A stretch of DNA of 64,000 nucleotides, taken from positions 3,121,003 to 3,185,002 of the forward strand of contig NZ_NGKU01000001.1 in NCBI RefSeq assembly GCF_002140915.1. The letters run 5' to 3'. Numbering within the stretch: the stretch's first letter is position 1; every line of letters starts with the position of its first letter. A program made the translations under genes and the position numbers. Shown piece after piece: positions 47,457 to 57,641 of the stretch. The DNA comes from Candidatus Enterococcus testudinis. Lineage in GTDB: Bacteria > Bacillota > Bacilli > Lactobacillales > Enterococcaceae. The notes beneath the pieces are model-generated. The model did not search any database and was not told the DNA's origin. It saw nothing but the letters and a program-made list of their open reading frames with translations.

Positions 47457-47517
47457 CTTGTCACATCCTCTCTTGATTGTATCTTTTCTAGTCAATCGCT
47501 GTTTTAGATAGCCGCTA

Positions 47518-47733
47518 TTACATAGCCGACAATGTTTTTTTCAATCCTTCAAATTCCTCATTGGACAATGTGATGCCTTTGCCCATCTTTTCATGATCCG
47601 GCGCCCAATCCCGCAAGTCAAACTTCGGTGGGCGTCCACTCCAACTGACCAAGTTCAATTCTTTGCGCCAGCCTTTCGGGTTTTCTGAAAGAACGGCAAT
47701 TTCTTCTACGATTTCATACGAAAATTTATCCAT
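47518..47733 (-). CDS. YdbC/PC4-like small protein
   Basis: The protein has 71 aa from the ATG at 47733 (AAGGAG 6 nt upstream), overlapping the end of the patatin gene by 8 bp. The sequence SWSGRPPKFDLRDWAPDHEK is typical of YdbC proteins, which fold like the PC4 transcriptional coactivator and bind single-stranded DNA (Lactococcus YdbC). The chromosomal role is unproven. Translation coupling with the upstream gene is likely. Confidence 0.75.
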   Translation of the reverse strand: MDKFSYEIVEEIAVLSENPKGWRKELNLVSWSGRPPKFDLRDWAPDHEKMGKGITLSNEEFEGLKKTLSAM

Positions 47734-49384
47734 CTGTTTCTCCTTCCAAAAGATAATAACTATACGCAGCAAGTGTCGCCAACAAAGGATAGCGTCGGCG
47801 TATTTGCTGTAATGCTGGTGTCGATAAGGTCTGTGTCCGATAAAAAAACAAGAACCGATTTTGCTCTGATAAAAGATAGAAGCGGTCTTTATAAAAGGTC
47901 AGCCATTCACTGATCGACCATGCGTCAGATTCGTTCATGACTTCTTGGGCAATTGTTTTGCCAATCCCTTGAACCATCGTTGTCTGTTCGTAAATGACCG
48001 TGGGAGACAAATGCAGGATCTTGGCGGTACATTCCAACAAGATCCGCCCCCAAGCATCTACCGGAATCGACCCTCGATAAAATTTACGCAATTTTTTTAA
48101 GAATGCTGTTTTTTTGATTTCCTCATAGAGGTACTCGTGGTTTTGCTTGAGCCAGTGCAAATACTGTCGCCATGGTTTTTGAAACGGCGCATCCTTCTCA
48201 AAGGTATACCAATAGCCTTGATATTTGCCAAACGTTTTCAACGTTTCTAAATAGCCCAAGGTCATGTTGTCTAGAGAGCGTTGGGCATCAAAGATCAAGA
48301 AACTGCCCATGGTCCACGGGGAGCCGAGGGCGATTTGGGCAATGTCTTCTGAAACCGCTATTTTCTTGTTGATCCCAGGGCCTTGGACATCTACCGTGAT
48401 ACACTCTGTGGCTCCTTGTGCAATCGCTACATCGATAGGCAGATTATTGCGGTAGCCGCCATCGATATAATAGGTGCCATTGATTTGCTGGGCTTGCATC
48501 GCAGGATAAAACGACGCAGAAGCCAGCAACCATTGCAGGTTTTCAGCAGCATCTGCTGGATCAAAGGCATGCACTGTCTCTTTGAAATCAGGCAGTCGCG
48601 TAGTACAAATCAGCAACTGTCTTGCAGTCTGATCAAATTTCTCTTGGTCAAAGGTTGCTGCTAATAAAGCGGCCAATGGTTCTGTACTGGCGCCATTGGT
48701 CTTTAATGCAGTCGTCACTAGGGAATGGGTCTGATTCATCATCTCCCGCAACGTTTGCGCCTTGGCCTCTGCCAATGGGTATTGCAGGACTTGCCCGCTC
48801 GAGATATTGGCCCATAAATGGACGGCTGCTTCCACATCATCCATCAAAATCAATGCACCGTTCAAAGCGCCGACCGATGTACCGGTGATCCAGTTAAAAC
48901 GGATGCCGCGTTCTTGCAGCGCCTGCCAAACCCCAATTTGATAGGCACCATGGGCGCCACCGCCACCTAACACCAGCGCTGTATTATAAACCAATGTTTT
49001 TTGAAAGCCGTCTGTGACTTTTTGATAGCTTTGTTTGGCAAAGAAATCTGACAAAACTGGATTGTCGGGTATTTGCCAGCATACCTTTGCGACAAACCGA
49101 CTACGGGCGAAGCTTTCGATCACGCCGATATATTTTTGCCAAGAAAACTGTGTATTCCTCTCATGCAGTAACGCGTAAATGATCAATTGGTCTTCTTCAA
49201 AGCAGCAACTGAGGTATAAACGGCCCTGTCGCGTACTGATTTGCCAACCTTGCGCTTCTAAATGTTCTTGAAAATAAGTCCTTCCTGCAGAATGGCTGTC
49301 AAAGAAAGAAAAGGTCAGCTGACTTTCTTGGAATGCCTTGCGCTGCGGCACGAAATCGACGGTCGTTATTTTTTTGACTTTCAC
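47726..49384 (-). CDS. Patatin-like phospholipase
   Basis: The protein has 552 aa from the GTG at 49384 (AAGGAGG about 7 nt upstream; a TTG one codon earlier is too near). The patatin core starts near residue 135: oxyanion GGGGAHGAYQIGV, nucleophile elbow GTSVGALNG near residue 168 and catalytic Asp in DGGYRNN near residue 307. Ser-Asp are intact. A roughly 130-residue N-terminal region and a 200-residue C-terminal region have no motif I know. No signal peptide, so it is probably cytoplasmic or membrane-associated. Confidence 0.85.
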   Translation of the reverse strand: MKVKKITTVDFVPQRKAFQESQLTFSFFDSHSAGRTYFQEHLEAQGWQISTRQGRLYLSCCFEEDQLIIYALLHERNTQFSWQKYIGVIESFARSRFVAKVCWQIPDNPVLSDFFAKQSYQKVTDGFQKTLVYNTALVLGGGGAHGAYQIGVWQALQERGIRFNWITGTSVGALNGALILMDDVEAAVHLWANISSGQVLQYPLAEAKAQTLREMMNQTHSLVTTALKTNGASTEPLAALLAATFDQEKFDQTARQLLICTTRLPDFKETVHAFDPADAAENLQWLLASASFYPAMQAQQINGTYYIDGGYRNNLPIDVAIAQGATECITVDVQGPGINKKIAVSEDIAQIALGSPWTMGSFLIFDAQRSLDNMTLGYLETLKTFGKYQGYWYTFEKDAPFQKPWRQYLHWLKQNHEYLYEEIKKTAFLKKLRKFYRGSIPVDAWGRILLECTAKILHLSPTVIYEQTTMVQGIGKTIAQEVMNESDAWSISEWLTFYKDRFYLLSEQNRFLFFYRTQTLSTPALQQIRRRYPLLATLAAYSYYLLEGETDG

Positions 49385-49457
49385 CAAAGACCTCCTTAGA
49401 AAACAAAAGAATAGTCGAATGACACGGCTGTTGACCTACCACTCGCTATCCTTCTCG

Positions 49458-50171
49458 TTAAAATGTCCGTTGTGCCATATTAAAGGCAGCCAACATCTCT
49501 GCTGTCGCATCCTCGACCGGGGTCACATCCTGCAAGTCCCCTTGTACGACCCGCCTTGTGATCCCCCCCATTTCGCCGCAAGTGATCAATGTGATCATCT
49601 TACGTCCCTCTACTTCATCTAAAAGATAGACATCTGTAGGATCGACGCGGATAGAAGACGTCGCGGTGTAGGTGTAGATATTTTCTAAATCAGTGATATA
49701 GATCGTTGCACCGATCTCGACATCATCTAAAGGGGTGAACAATAGCTCCGGCGACTGTGCCCGATGACTGGCCAATGCATAATTGCCTTCACCCATTTGT
49801 TGGGTAGGACTCAATGTTCCAGCGCCATATAACAAGGCTTCATTGGATAATCCTTTGAAAATCGGCAAATTGATCTCCACACTAGGGATCGCTACCCCGC
49901 CGATCACTGGTAGCACTTTGTTGCTGAGTTGGGCTCTAAGCACTGCTTCAGAACTGGCAGGTTCCACCGCATCGAAATCAAATGTCGTATCGGCCTCCAT
50001 GTTTTTTTCCACATCGGCGCGACTGATTTCACTGACCGCGTAAGCATCGCCAGTCTGCTTGATAAAGAAATTTTTGATTTGATTATTGAATACCAGCGCA
50101 AGTCCAACCAAAAGCAATAACAGCAAAAACAGATTGCTCAGCCAACGCCTGATTCTCTTCTTTTTTTTCAT
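49458..50171 (-). CDS. srtA: Class A sortase
   Basis: Transpeptidase that anchors LPxTG proteins to the wall. The protein has 237 aa from ATG 50171 (GGAG 9 nt upstream; a TTG five codons before is possible). A single N-terminal membrane helix (near residues 12-30) follows a run of Lys and Arg. Catalytic His is in ALASHRAQ near residue 136, Cys in TLITCGE near residue 198 and Arg in TRRVVQGDL after it. The TLxTC motif and N-terminal anchor are class A features. No substrate gene is adjacent. Confidence 0.9.
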   Translation of the reverse strand: MKKKKRIRRWLSNLFLLLLLLVGLALVFNNQIKNFFIKQTGDAYAVSEISRADVEKNMEADTTFDFDAVEPASSEAVLRAQLSNKVLPVIGGVAIPSVEINLPIFKGLSNEALLYGAGTLSPTQQMGEGNYALASHRAQSPELLFTPLDDVEIGATIYITDLENIYTYTATSSIRVDPTDVYLLDEVEGRKMITLITCGEMGGITRRVVQGDLQDVTPVEDATAEMLAAFNMAQRTF

Positions 50172-50402
50172 CTCGTTCGTCTCCAATTTTTATCTCCTTT
50201 TATCATACCAAAAAGCTCATGATAGCGCCAATTTTGCTCGTCTATTTTAGCAAAAGAAAAGAATTGTGCCGCCACCAAAATCTTTGGAACTTAAAAATTG
50301 TTTTTTCTGTTATTTTGTAATATAACTTTAAACGAAAAGATACAAGCATTTTTCAGCGCTTTGTTGTAGAATGAACTTATTACATAGGAGGGATCAACCG
50401 GC

Positions 50403-51191
50403 ATGTCCAATACGATTTACGTACATATAGATACAACCAGCAATGCCGTCTTGACCCGTGGGCTTGCCCCCCAAGATTTCAACAAGAGCATTGTGCATCA
50501 GCCCAAGAATCTGCTTTTGCTTGATCCTTCCAGCGACTTTGGTGAATTTGATGGTCATACCGGACTCAAAGTGATTCGCGGCATTGAACAGGTGCAACTC
50601 TTCTTTCAACAATTGAATAAAGGCCGGGTATCTGAGGAAATGAAATGGATCGATTTCAACGATTTTGACATGTTGAAAGAACTCACACCCTTGGAGATCT
50701 CAGAACTGTTATATTTTGGTCATATGAAAACCCATTTGCACTCACCGTTTTTTTATAAGTTGCAAAACAACTTTGTCTTTTTTGATTTGAAAGACGAACG
50801 TTCCCGCGTGTACTACCGCTATTTGGATGAATATTACCGCATTTTAGGCGATCGGATCACCCGCATGGTCCTCGAAAAAATCAATGACCGCCTCTCTTTT
50901 TTTAAAAAACCTGTTTCTGTCGAAAAATTAGATTTCAACCTGCTGAAAGAACTGCGCAGCGTGATGCAAGAAGGCGTCTTATTTTGCTTGAGCCAAGAGC
51001 AATTGATCGACAAAACTTTTACGATCCCGATTTACTTGATGGAAGACTCTGGCTTGAAAAGCAGCCAAGTCAACAAAAGTTCCCTCGACCAAATTGCTGT
51101 CTTGCGCTACTATGCCAATCAGAAGAAATGGACATTAGATATCGATCAAGAAGATTTGGCTTTTGGCTTTATGGACAAAAACATGTCATGA
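50403..51191 (+). CDS. Unknown 262-aa protein
   Basis: I do not recognise this gene. It has a good Shine-Dalgarno (GGAGGG, 10 nt before the ATG) and its own terminator overlapping the stop codon. No signal peptide or membrane helix. The sequence is rich in aromatic and charged residues (YYRYLDEYYRILGD, FFYKLQNNFVFFD) and looks like an intact soluble protein. The only plus-strand gene in the 31.5-58 kb stretch, so it is its own transcription unit. Confidence 0.7.
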   Translation: MSNTIYVHIDTTSNAVLTRGLAPQDFNKSIVHQPKNLLLLDPSSDFGEFDGHTGLKVIRGIEQVQLFFQQLNKGRVSEEMKWIDFNDFDMLKELTPLEISELLYFGHMKTHLHSPFFYKLQNNFVFFDLKDERSRVYYRYLDEYYRILGDRITRMVLEKINDRLSFFKKPVSVEKLDFNLLKELRSVMQEGVLFCLSQEQLIDKTFTIPIYLMEDSGLKSSQVNKSSLDQIAVLRYYANQKKWTLDIDQEDLAFGFMDKNMS

Positions 51192-51225
51192 CCCGCATCT
51201 GCGGTGCTATGACATGTTTTTTTTA
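51181..51225 (+). terminator. Terminator overlapping the stop of the unknown 262-aa gene
   Basis: CATGTCAT pairs with ATGACATG, followed by eight T. The left arm overlaps the last codons. Confidence 0.8.
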
Positions 51226-51299
51226 TCTTTCGGCATCAGTCATTTCGGGGCTGTTTTATGATCCATTTCTAAACGTATGCGGCGTTTGTTTTTGAAAAT

Positions 51300-51333
51300 C
51301 AAAAAACCTCTAGCAAATGATTCCTGCTAGAGG
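51300..51333 (-). terminator. prs terminator
   Basis: CCTCTAGCA/TGCTAGAGG stem with a T-run on the minus strand. Confidence 0.85.
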
Positions 51334-51362
51334 CGATTGATCTGTTTGCACCTTTGGGGCGC

Positions 51363-52337
51363 TTAGATCGATAATTTTGATTCAAACAATGGACTAACAG
51401 GTTTGTTCTCATGGATCCGTTTGATTGCTTCACCCATCAAAGCACCAACACTGATTTCATCGATTTTGTCTGATTTGCGGTCTTCTGGCAAATAGATTGA
51501 ATCGGTCACAACCAAATGTTCGATCGCAGAATCTTCGATGCGTTGCAAGGCTGGTCCTGACAATACGGGGTGGGTACAAGAGGCATAGACACTTTTAGCA
51601 CCGGCTTGTTTCAAAGCATTCGCTGCTAATGTGATCGTACCGGCTGTATCGATCATATCATCGATCAAGACACACGTTTTGCCTTCCACATGACCAATAA
51701 TGTTCATGACTTCCGCCACATTGGCTTTTGGCCGACGTTTGTCAATGATTGCAATTGGTGATTTAAGAAATTCTGCCAATTTGCGCGCGCGGGTCACGCC
51801 GCCATGGTCTGGTGAAACAACGACTACGTCATCGCCTTGAATGCCGCGTTCTAAAAAGTAGTTGGCGATCAAAGGTGCACCCATCAAATGATCGACTGGC
51901 ATATCGAAAAATCCTTGGATCTGAGAAGCATGCAAGTCAAGCGTCACCATCCGGTCGGCACCTGCTTTTTCAATCATATTTGCTACAAGTTTTGCTGTGA
52001 TTGGTTCTCTTGAACGTGCTTTTCGGTCTTGTCTAGCATAGCCGTAATAAGGCATGACCACATTGATTGTCTTGGCACTTGCGCGTTTCAGTGCGTCGAT
52101 CATGATCAACAATTCCATTAAGTTATCATTGACAGGACTGCTGGTTGACTGGATCACATAGACATGTGAGCCGCGAATACTTTCTTCAATATTCACTTGG
52201 ATTTCGCCATCGCTGAACTGTTTTACGGAACACTTCCCTAATTCGACACCTACTGCAGCTGCGATTTTTTCCGCCAAAGGACGATTTGAATTCAGAGAAA
52301 AAATCTTCAATCTTGGATCAAAATAATGATTTGACAT
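51363..52337 (-). CDS. prs: Ribose-phosphate pyrophosphokinase
   Basis: Makes PRPP from ribose-5-phosphate and ATP for nucleotide, histidine and tryptophan synthesis. The protein has 324 aa from ATG 52337 (GGAGG 5 nt upstream). Typical motifs include [18 protein letters not shown] near residue 36, [12 protein letters not shown] near residue 98, [11 protein letters not shown] near residue 130 and the PRPP loop [13 protein letters not shown] near residue 217. It lies downstream of glmU across a hairpin, a common pair in Firmicutes. Confidence 0.97.
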   Translation of the reverse strand: MSNHYFDPRLKIFSLNSNRPLAEKIAAAVGVELGKCSVKQFSDGEIQVNIEESIRGSHVYVIQSTSSPVNDNLMELLIMIDALKRASAKTINVVMPYYGYARQDRKARSREPITAKLVANMIEKAGADRMVTLDLHASQIQGFFDMPVDHLMGAPLIANYFLERGIQGDDVVVVSPDHGGVTRARKLAEFLKSPIAIIDKRRPKANVAEVMNIIGHVEGKTCVLIDDMIDTAGTITLAANALKQAGAKSVYASCTHPVLSGPALQRIEDSAIEHLVVTDSIYLPEDRKSDKIDEISVGALMGEAIKRIHENKPVSPLFESKLSI

Positions 52338-52370
52338 GAGAACCTCCACTTTCTTTACGTGTAACTAATA

Positions 52371-52427
52371 AAAAATGACGACTATTTACTAGAATCTTCT
52401 TCCTAATAAATAGTAGTCATTTTTTTC
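52371..52427 (-). terminator. Hairpin between glmU and prs
   Basis: ATGAC-ACTATTTA pairs with TAAATAGT-GTCAT around an inner loop, with T and A runs on either side. It probably lowers read-through into prs. Confidence 0.7.
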
Positions 52428-52447
52428 AAATAAATCAAGTCATTTCG

Positions 52448-53827
52448 CTATTTCTCATTTAGATAAGGCAGTTTTTTTGCGTAATCCGCTTTATTTTCTT
52501 GACGGGCACGGGCAATCGCCATACTATGCTTGGGAATATCTTGTGTGATCGTCGAACCAGCTGCAATCATCGTTTCTTCTGCAATCGTCAGAGGAGCCAC
52601 TAAATTTGAACCTGATCCGATGAAACTATTGTCGCCGACTGTCGTTTTAAATTTGTTTTTGCCATCATAATTGACAAAGACAACGCCACAACCGACATTG
52701 ATGTTCTTGCCTAATGTAGCATCACCGACATAAGTCAAATGCCCCACTTTGGTGCCTTCACCGATCGTCGCATTTTTGACTTCCACGAAGTTGCCGACAT
52801 GGGCCGCTTCCATGATTTCAGCTTTCGGACGCAAATGGGCATTCGGGCCGACATCAGCTTTGGCATGGACAATACTTTCTTCCACTACGGATGCTTTGAT
52901 GGTGACATTGTTGCCGATTTGACTGTCAATGATTTGCGAAGAGGCTGTGATGACGCAGTCCTCACCAATCGTTGTTTGCCCTTTGATAACAACACCTGCT
53001 TCAATCAATGTGTCCGATCCGATAACGACACCTTCATCGATATAGGTCGCAGCGGGATCGATCAATGTCACGCCATTACGCATATGGGCTTGATTGATTC
53101 GCGCCCGCATCAAACGGTTGGCTTCAGCCAATGCCAAACGATCATTGACACCCAGCGACTCATTGAAATCTTCTGTTTGATAAGCAGCAATGATTTTGCC
53201 GTCTTCTTTTAAAATTTCGATGATATCTGTTAAGTAATATTCCCCTTGGGCATTGTCTGTGTCTAATTTTGACAAGGCATCAAAGAGCAATTCATTGTCA
53301 AAACAATAGGTGCCGGTATTGATTTCTTTGACCAATGCTTCTTCGGTGGACGCATCTTTTTGTTCTACGATTTTCTCTACGATTCCCACATGGTCTCGGA
53401 TAATACGTCCATAACCGGTTGGATCTTCCGCATGAGCGGTCAAGATCGTCACTGATGCGTTCTTGCCTTGGTGGTAATCAAACAGGTTATTCAATGTTTC
53501 TGTCGTTAATAGGGGTGTATCACCGCTGATGACGAGGGTCGTGCCTTTCTTACCTTTCAAAAACGCTTCTGCTTGGACAACAGCATGACCTGTACCCAGT
53601 TGTTCCGCTTGTAAGGCATATTCGGTGCGCTCGCCTAATTGTTCTTTGACCATTTCCGCCCCATGACCCACGATCGTGACAATCTGTGCAGGTTCTGTTT
53701 CAGTGACGCGATTCATGATATGTTCGACCATTGGTTTCCCGCAGACTGGATGTAAGACTTTGTATAACTTAGATTTCATTCGGGTGCCTTTACCAGCTGC
53801 TAAAATAATTGCATAACGTGCTTCCAC
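52448..53827 (-). CDS. glmU: Bifunctional UDP-N-acetylglucosamine pyrophosphorylase / glucosamine-1-phosphate N-acetyltransferase
   Basis: Makes UDP-GlcNAc for peptidoglycan. The protein has 459 aa from the GTG at 53827 (AGGAG 8 nt upstream), which starts [19 protein letters not shown] like other members; an ATG nine codons earlier also has a weak site. The N-terminal nucleotidyltransferase has [11 protein letters not shown] and SGDTPLL; the C-terminal half is a left-handed hexapeptide beta-helix (repeats such as [25 protein letters not shown]) carrying the acetyltransferase. Full length. Confidence 0.97.
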   Translation of the reverse strand: MEARYAIILAAGKGTRMKSKLYKVLHPVCGKPMVEHIMNRVTETEPAQIVTIVGHGAEMVKEQLGERTEYALQAEQLGTGHAVVQAEAFLKGKKGTTLVISGDTPLLTTETLNNLFDYHQGKNASVTILTAHAEDPTGYGRIIRDHVGIVEKIVEQKDASTEEALVKEINTGTYCFDNELLFDALSKLDTDNAQGEYYLTDIIEILKEDGKIIAAYQTEDFNESLGVNDRLALAEANRLMRARINQAHMRNGVTLIDPAATYIDEGVVIGSDTLIEAGVVIKGQTTIGEDCVITASSQIIDSQIGNNVTIKASVVEESIVHAKADVGPNAHLRPKAEIMEAAHVGNFVEVKNATIGEGTKVGHLTYVGDATLGKNINVGCGVVFVNYDGKNKFKTTVGDNSFIGSGSNLVAPLTIAEETMIAAGSTITQDIPKHSMAIARARQENKADYAKKLPYLNEK

Positions 53828-53943
53828 GTATTCCACTCCTATCGATTGGGACATAAAAAGTCCTTTGGTTTATCCTACAATTAGTTTAGCCCAAGTGGTT
53901 GTAAATTTCAACGGTAAGCGTCACCTACACCTAGACCAATTCA

Positions 53944-53986
53944 CAAAAACACCTTGTACGCATACGAGACATCTGCGGACAAGGTG
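53944..53986 (-). terminator. purR terminator
   Basis: CACCTTGT/ACAAGGTG stem around a 21-nt loop, with TTTTTG on the minus strand. Confidence 0.7.
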
Positions 53987-53992
53987 CGTTCT

Positions 53993-54829
53993 TTATTCTG
54001 CTTTTTTCGTAAAATAATTGCCTGGTACGACCGAAATCGTTTTGGTTTGGGTATCGACATCTTCGACATACAGCAATGAACTGTAATCAGTGATCGCCCG
54101 TTTGCCTTTGAACTTGGTTTCAGCAAAGACAGTGATCCCAACAAGCTCTGCTTCGAATTCTTCAATCAAACTCTTCATGCCGTTGACCGTACCGCCGCCT
54201 TTCATGAAGTCATCGACGACCAATACACGAGACCCCCGCTTCAAACTACGTTTGGATAGCTCCATTTTTTCGATCCGCTCTGAAGAACCAGATACATAGT
54301 TCACGCTGACGGTAGAGCCTTCCGTGATTTTAGAGTCTCGACGAACGATCACAAATGGTACATTCAGATAATAAGATACCGCTTGTGCGATCGGTACTCC
54401 TTTGGTGGCAACCGTCATCACGGCATCGATTTTTTCGCCAAGGTATTTTGAAGCAATGATCCGCCCAACTTGGCGAAGCAATTCTGGTTCACCCAGCAAA
54501 TCTGAAAGATAAACATAGCCGCCTGGCAATAAGCGGTCTTGTTCGGACAGGCGCTCAGCCAATCCTTCGACATAGGCATAGGCTTCTTCTTCTGAGATTT
54601 CAGGCACAAAAAAAACGCCGCCTGCTGCGCCAGGTACCGTATCTAATAGGCCTGTGCCCCGCTCTTTGAAAGTCTTTTTGATAATCGATAGATCTTCACT
54701 GATGGATGATTTTGCAGATGCATAACGTTTAGAAAAAAAAGACAATGAAATCAATTCATGGGGATGATTCAATAAATAGTGGGTCATGTCGATCAGACGT
54801 TCACTGCGACGTATTTTCACACCGGACAA
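53993..54829 (-). CDS. purR: Purine operon repressor PurR
   Basis: The protein has 278 aa. An N-terminal winged helix (about 1-75; RRSERLIDMTHYLLNHP) is joined to a phosphoribosyltransferase-like domain with the PRPP-binding motif VLVVDDFMKGGGTVNG near residue 200. It belongs to the Gram-positive (B. subtilis) PurR type, which senses PRPP and is unrelated to E. coli PurR. It is followed by its terminator and then glmU, the usual purR-glmU order. No pur genes are in the window. Confidence 0.95.
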   Translation of the reverse strand: MSGVKIRRSERLIDMTHYLLNHPHELISLSFFSKRYASAKSSISEDLSIIKKTFKERGTGLLDTVPGAAGGVFFVPEISEEEAYAYVEGLAERLSEQDRLLPGGYVYLSDLLGEPELLRQVGRIIASKYLGEKIDAVMTVATKGVPIAQAVSYYLNVPFVIVRRDSKITEGSTVSVNYVSGSSERIEKMELSKRSLKRGSRVLVVDDFMKGGGTVNGMKSLIEEFEAELVGITVFAETKFKGKRAITDYSSLLYVEDVDTQTKTISVVPGNYFTKKAE

Positions 54830-54925
54830 CTCCTTTGGTTTATTCGCTTTATTATAAGGCTTTTACGAAATAAATGCGAGCATTATCTCAAAATAAGTTT
54901 GAAATGTTCGGCTTTAATTAGAAAA

Positions 54926-54960
54926 CAAAAAAAAGAAACGTGGATTCTTCGTTTCTTTTT
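54926..54960 (-). terminator. Zinc transporter operon terminator
   Basis: AAAGAAACG/CGTTTCTTT stem with a long T-run on the minus strand, 12 bp past the permease stop. Confidence 0.8.
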
Positions 54961-54971
54961 CATAAAGCGGT

Positions 54972-55802
54972 TTATTTGAGTCGTTGTTTCCGTTGTATCA
55001 CGATGACCACACGCTTGATCAAATTGATCAATAAAAAGAGACCAATAAAGACCAATGTAATCGTTGCTCCTGGCGGTGTATCCAAATAAAATGAGCTTGT
55101 CAATCCAGTCATCATGCCCACCATACCAATCACAACACTGATCAAGATCACCGCATTGAAGCTTTTGCCCAAGCGCATACTGATCGCTGCCGGCAGTACC
55201 ATGATTGCTGAAATCAACAACGCGCCGGCGATTGGGATCATCATTGCGATCGCAACACCCGTCAAGACATTGAACAGCATCGACATCAAGCGGATCGGCA
55301 AGCCATCGACATGGGCTGTATCTTCATCAAAAGTCAAAATATACATCGGCCGTTTGAATAAAAAGAACAATGCAAAGACAATCAAGAACAAAAAGCCTAA
55401 AATCCACACTTGGTCATGGGTGATCGTCACGATCGACCCAAATAAGTAGGATTGGATGCTCGTAGCAGAATTGCCGCCACTCAGGTTCATCAAGACCAAT
55501 GCAAGGGCTAAGCCTCCTGACATCAAGATAGCAATCGATATCTCAGAATAACTGCGGTAAAGCGTGCGCAAATATTCAAGAATGATCGCTGCGATCACCA
55601 CAATCAGCAATGTGGTGAGATTCGGATTCAAATTCAGGAAAAACCCTAAAGCAACACCAGCTAAAGAGACATGAGACAGCGTATCGGCCATTAAGGACTG
55701 GCGACGGATCACAAGAAAGACCCCTAACATAGGAGCAATCCCTGCAATAAAAATTGCCGCTAGAAATGCCCGTCTCATGAATTCATATGAAAGCAGCGCC
55801 AT
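54972..55802 (-). CDS. adcB: Zinc ABC transporter permease
   Basis: Membrane subunit of a cluster-9 metal importer, 276 aa, with about eight hydrophobic segments typical of ZnuB/AdcB proteins ([19 protein letters not shown] near residue 195; [17 protein letters not shown] near residue 38). The start overlaps the ATPase gene by 28 bp. The assignment to zinc rests on the histidine-rich loop of the binding protein in the same operon; manganese systems of the same family lack that loop. Confidence 0.9.
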   Translation of the reverse strand: MALLSYEFMRRAFLAAIFIAGIAPMLGVFLVIRRQSLMADTLSHVSLAGVALGFFLNLNPNLTTLLIVVIAAIILEYLRTLYRSYSEISIAILMSGGLALALVLMNLSGGNSATSIQSYLFGSIVTITHDQVWILGFLFLIVFALFFLFKRPMYILTFDEDTAHVDGLPIRLMSMLFNVLTGVAIAMMIPIAGALLISAIMVLPAAISMRLGKSFNAVILISVVIGMVGMMTGLTSSFYLDTPPGATITLVFIGLFLLINLIKRVVIVIQRKQRLK

Positions 55803-56455
55803 GGTGAATCCTCCTTTCGCACTAAGCGGATCTGACGATCTGCATATTCTTTGATATCTTCATGGTCATGGGTGATCATTAAAATCGATTTGCCATGATC
55901 GTGGGCATTGTGCCGCAGCAACTCATAAAACAAATTCCGCGACTGTTCATCCATCCCTGTCGTTGGCTCATCCAAAATAAAGAGATCCGGGTCTGTGGCA
56001 AAGATCCGCGCCAAGCTGATCCGTTGCTTCTGACCGCCGGATAGTTCACCGATTCGTTTGTTGCGCATATCCCACATACCAACTGCATCCAAGGCCCGGC
56101 GGACATGTTCGTGGTCGCGTTTGGTCAAACGCTTGAACCAACGACCCTTAGGGTAGCGGCCGGATTGAACTAGTTCCAAGACCGTGCTTGGGAAACCAAC
56201 ATTGAAAGACGCAATCTGCTGGGGAATGTACGCAACGCTCAATTTTTCACCTGCCGCATTTTGACTAGCTACTGTGACCTGCCCTTTTGAGGGTTTCAGC
56301 AAGCCTAATGTCGCCTTGATCAGCGTTGATTTGGCTGCACCATTTTCTCCAGTCAAAATCACGAACTCGCCATCTTCGACAAAGTAGGAAATATCTTCTA
56401 ATACAGGTTCATCATCATAATAAAAGGTTAAGTCTTTTACATCGATATAACGCAC
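55775..56455 (-). CDS. adcC: Zinc ABC transporter ATPase
   Basis: The protein has 226 aa. Walker [10 protein letters not shown] near residue 37 has Ala where most ABC ATPases have Gly (GxxGxGKS/T); the first Gly and the Lys-Ser-Thr are intact, so it probably still binds ATP. Signature [12 protein letters not shown] near residue 138, Walker [14 protein letters not shown] near residue 158 and switch His in ITHDHEDI near residue 195 are normal. Between adcA and adcB, forming adcACB. Confidence 0.92.
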   Translation of the reverse strand: MRYIDVKDLTFYYDDEPVLEDISYFVEDGEFVILTGENGAAKSTLIKATLGLLKPSKGQVTVASQNAAGEKLSVAYIPQQIASFNVGFPSTVLELVQSGRYPKGRWFKRLTKRDHEHVRRALDAVGMWDMRNKRIGELSGGQKQRISLARIFATDPDLFILDEPTTGMDEQSRNLFYELLRHNAHDHGKSILMITHDHEDIKEYADRQIRLVRKEDSPWRCFHMNS

Positions 56456-56466
56456 GGAGCGCCTCC

Positions 56467-57408
56467 TTATTTGATACTTTTTTGTAGGGCTGATAAATTG
56501 TCTTCCATTACAGTGATATAGGTTTCCCCATTGTCCATTTGTTCTTGTGTCAAGCTTTCCAATGGGTTCAAGACAGCCAATTCAACCCCTGTTTCATTGG
56601 CTAGGGTTTCGGCGACTTTAGAAGATGCATTTTCTTCAAAGTAAATCACACTGACCTGATTGGCATCAACATACGTTTTTAATTCAGCCAAGCGGCTCGG
56701 CGTCGGCTCTTGATCTGGCGAGATTCCAGAGATCGATGCCTCCACCAAATCGTACTGACGTGCCAAGTAACCAAATGCAGCATGCTGGGTCACGAATGTC
56801 CGTTGGGTCGTCGCTTCAAAAGCTTGGCTGTAGGCTTGATCTAAGGCTTCAAGCTGTTTGATATATCCAGCGGCATTCTCTGTGAATTGCGCCTTTTGTT
56901 CAGGATATGCGTTTGATAATTGGTCACGGATCGTTTCTACTTCTTGGATGGCCAACACAGGATCCGTCCACACATGCGGATCTAAATCGTGGTCATGATC
57001 CGTCTCGTCATGATCATGGTCATGGTCTTCGTCACTTTCTGCCAACTCGATTTCTTGTGCAGCTTCAATGATTGTGGTCTGCTCTGTATCGATGGTATCT
57101 GTGAGACTCGATACCCATGTCTCTAAGGATGGACTATTGTAGACAAAAGCATCTGCTTCCATGATCTTGGCCATATCTTTGGCACTGGGTTCGAAATCAT
57201 GCGGTTCCGTTCCTGCTGGAATCAACAAGGATACCTCTCCTGCGTCACCAACTACTTCTTTAGTAAACTCATACATTGGATAAAACGTCGTCACGATCGA
57301 CAATGCTGTGTCATCAGCTGAATCAGTCCCAGTATCCTGACCACTGCTGCAGGCCCCTAGTAGCAAACTGCTTAAAAGCAGTACGGTTGCGGCGATTGCT
57401 TTTTTCAT
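56467..57408 (-). CDS. adcA: Zinc-binding lipoprotein of the ABC importer
   Basis: Substrate-binding lipoprotein, 313 aa, with lipobox LLGAC (Cys20). The mature protein has the cluster-9 metal-binding fold. An Asp/His-rich loop near residues 125-145 ([16 protein letters not shown]) is the zinc-specific feature of AdcA/ZnuA proteins. Metal-site histidines occur in GTEPHDFEP and [10 protein letters not shown]. It lacks the C-terminal ZinT domain of longer streptococcal AdcA. The promoter region is unusually rich in palindromes (57440-57568). Confidence 0.93.
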   Translation of the reverse strand: MKKAIAATVLLLSSLLLGACSSGQDTGTDSADDTALSIVTTFYPMYEFTKEVVGDAGEVSLLIPAGTEPHDFEPSAKDMAKIMEADAFVYNSPSLETWVSSLTDTIDTEQTTIIEAAQEIELAESDEDHDHDHDETDHDHDLDPHVWTDPVLAIQEVETIRDQLSNAYPEQKAQFTENAAGYIKQLEALDQAYSQAFEATTQRTFVTQHAAFGYLARQYDLVEASISGISPDQEPTPSRLAELKTYVDANQVSVIYFEENASSKVAETLANETGVELAVLNPLESLTQEQMDNGETYITVMEDNLSALQKSIK

Positions 57409-57439
57409 TGATTTCTCCTTTACTCCTCTAAAAACCGAA

Positions 57440-57487
57440 AGTATCTATACAAAACGGACTTGTTCCGTTTTATCAGCAACAGATACT
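57440..57487. promoter_or_regulatory. Nested palindrome over the adc start of transcription
   Basis: Inner arms AAAACGGA (57451-57458) and TCCGTTTT (57464-57471) around 5 nt; outer arms AGTATCT (57440-57446) and AGATACT (57481-57487). The outer arm overlaps the -10 at 57485-57490, and the inner one would be a hairpin in the leader. Confidence 0.5.
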
Positions 57488-57513
57488 GTACCAAATGTTT
57501 GCAACTTCGTCAA
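57485..57513 (-). promoter_or_regulatory. adcACB promoter
   Basis: TTGACG (57513-57508), 17 bp, TACAGT (57490-57485) on the minus strand. Confidence 0.65.
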
Positions 57514-57525
57514 GACAAACCGTAC

Positions 57526-57568
57526 GTTTTCCGATTTACAGATAAAATCTAACACTAAATCGGAAAAC
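57526..57568. promoter_or_regulatory. Long inverted repeat upstream of the adc promoter
   Basis: GTTTTCCGATTTA (57526-57538) and its exact complement TAAATCGGAAAAC (57556-57568), 17 bp apart. Without a T-tract it is not a terminator. It lies just upstream of the -35 and looks like a regulator site. Confidence 0.5.
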
Positions 57569-57602
57569 ATTCGTATTGTCATTCATATGTGTCCATAAAA
57601 GA

Positions 57603-57628
57603 CAAAAAGCACAAGTTCAGCACTTGTC
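57603..57628 (-). terminator. ispE terminator
   Basis: Short ACAAGT/ACTTGT hairpin followed by a T-rich stretch on the minus strand. Confidence 0.55.
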
Positions 57629-57641
57629 CTTTTGTCGTCGG

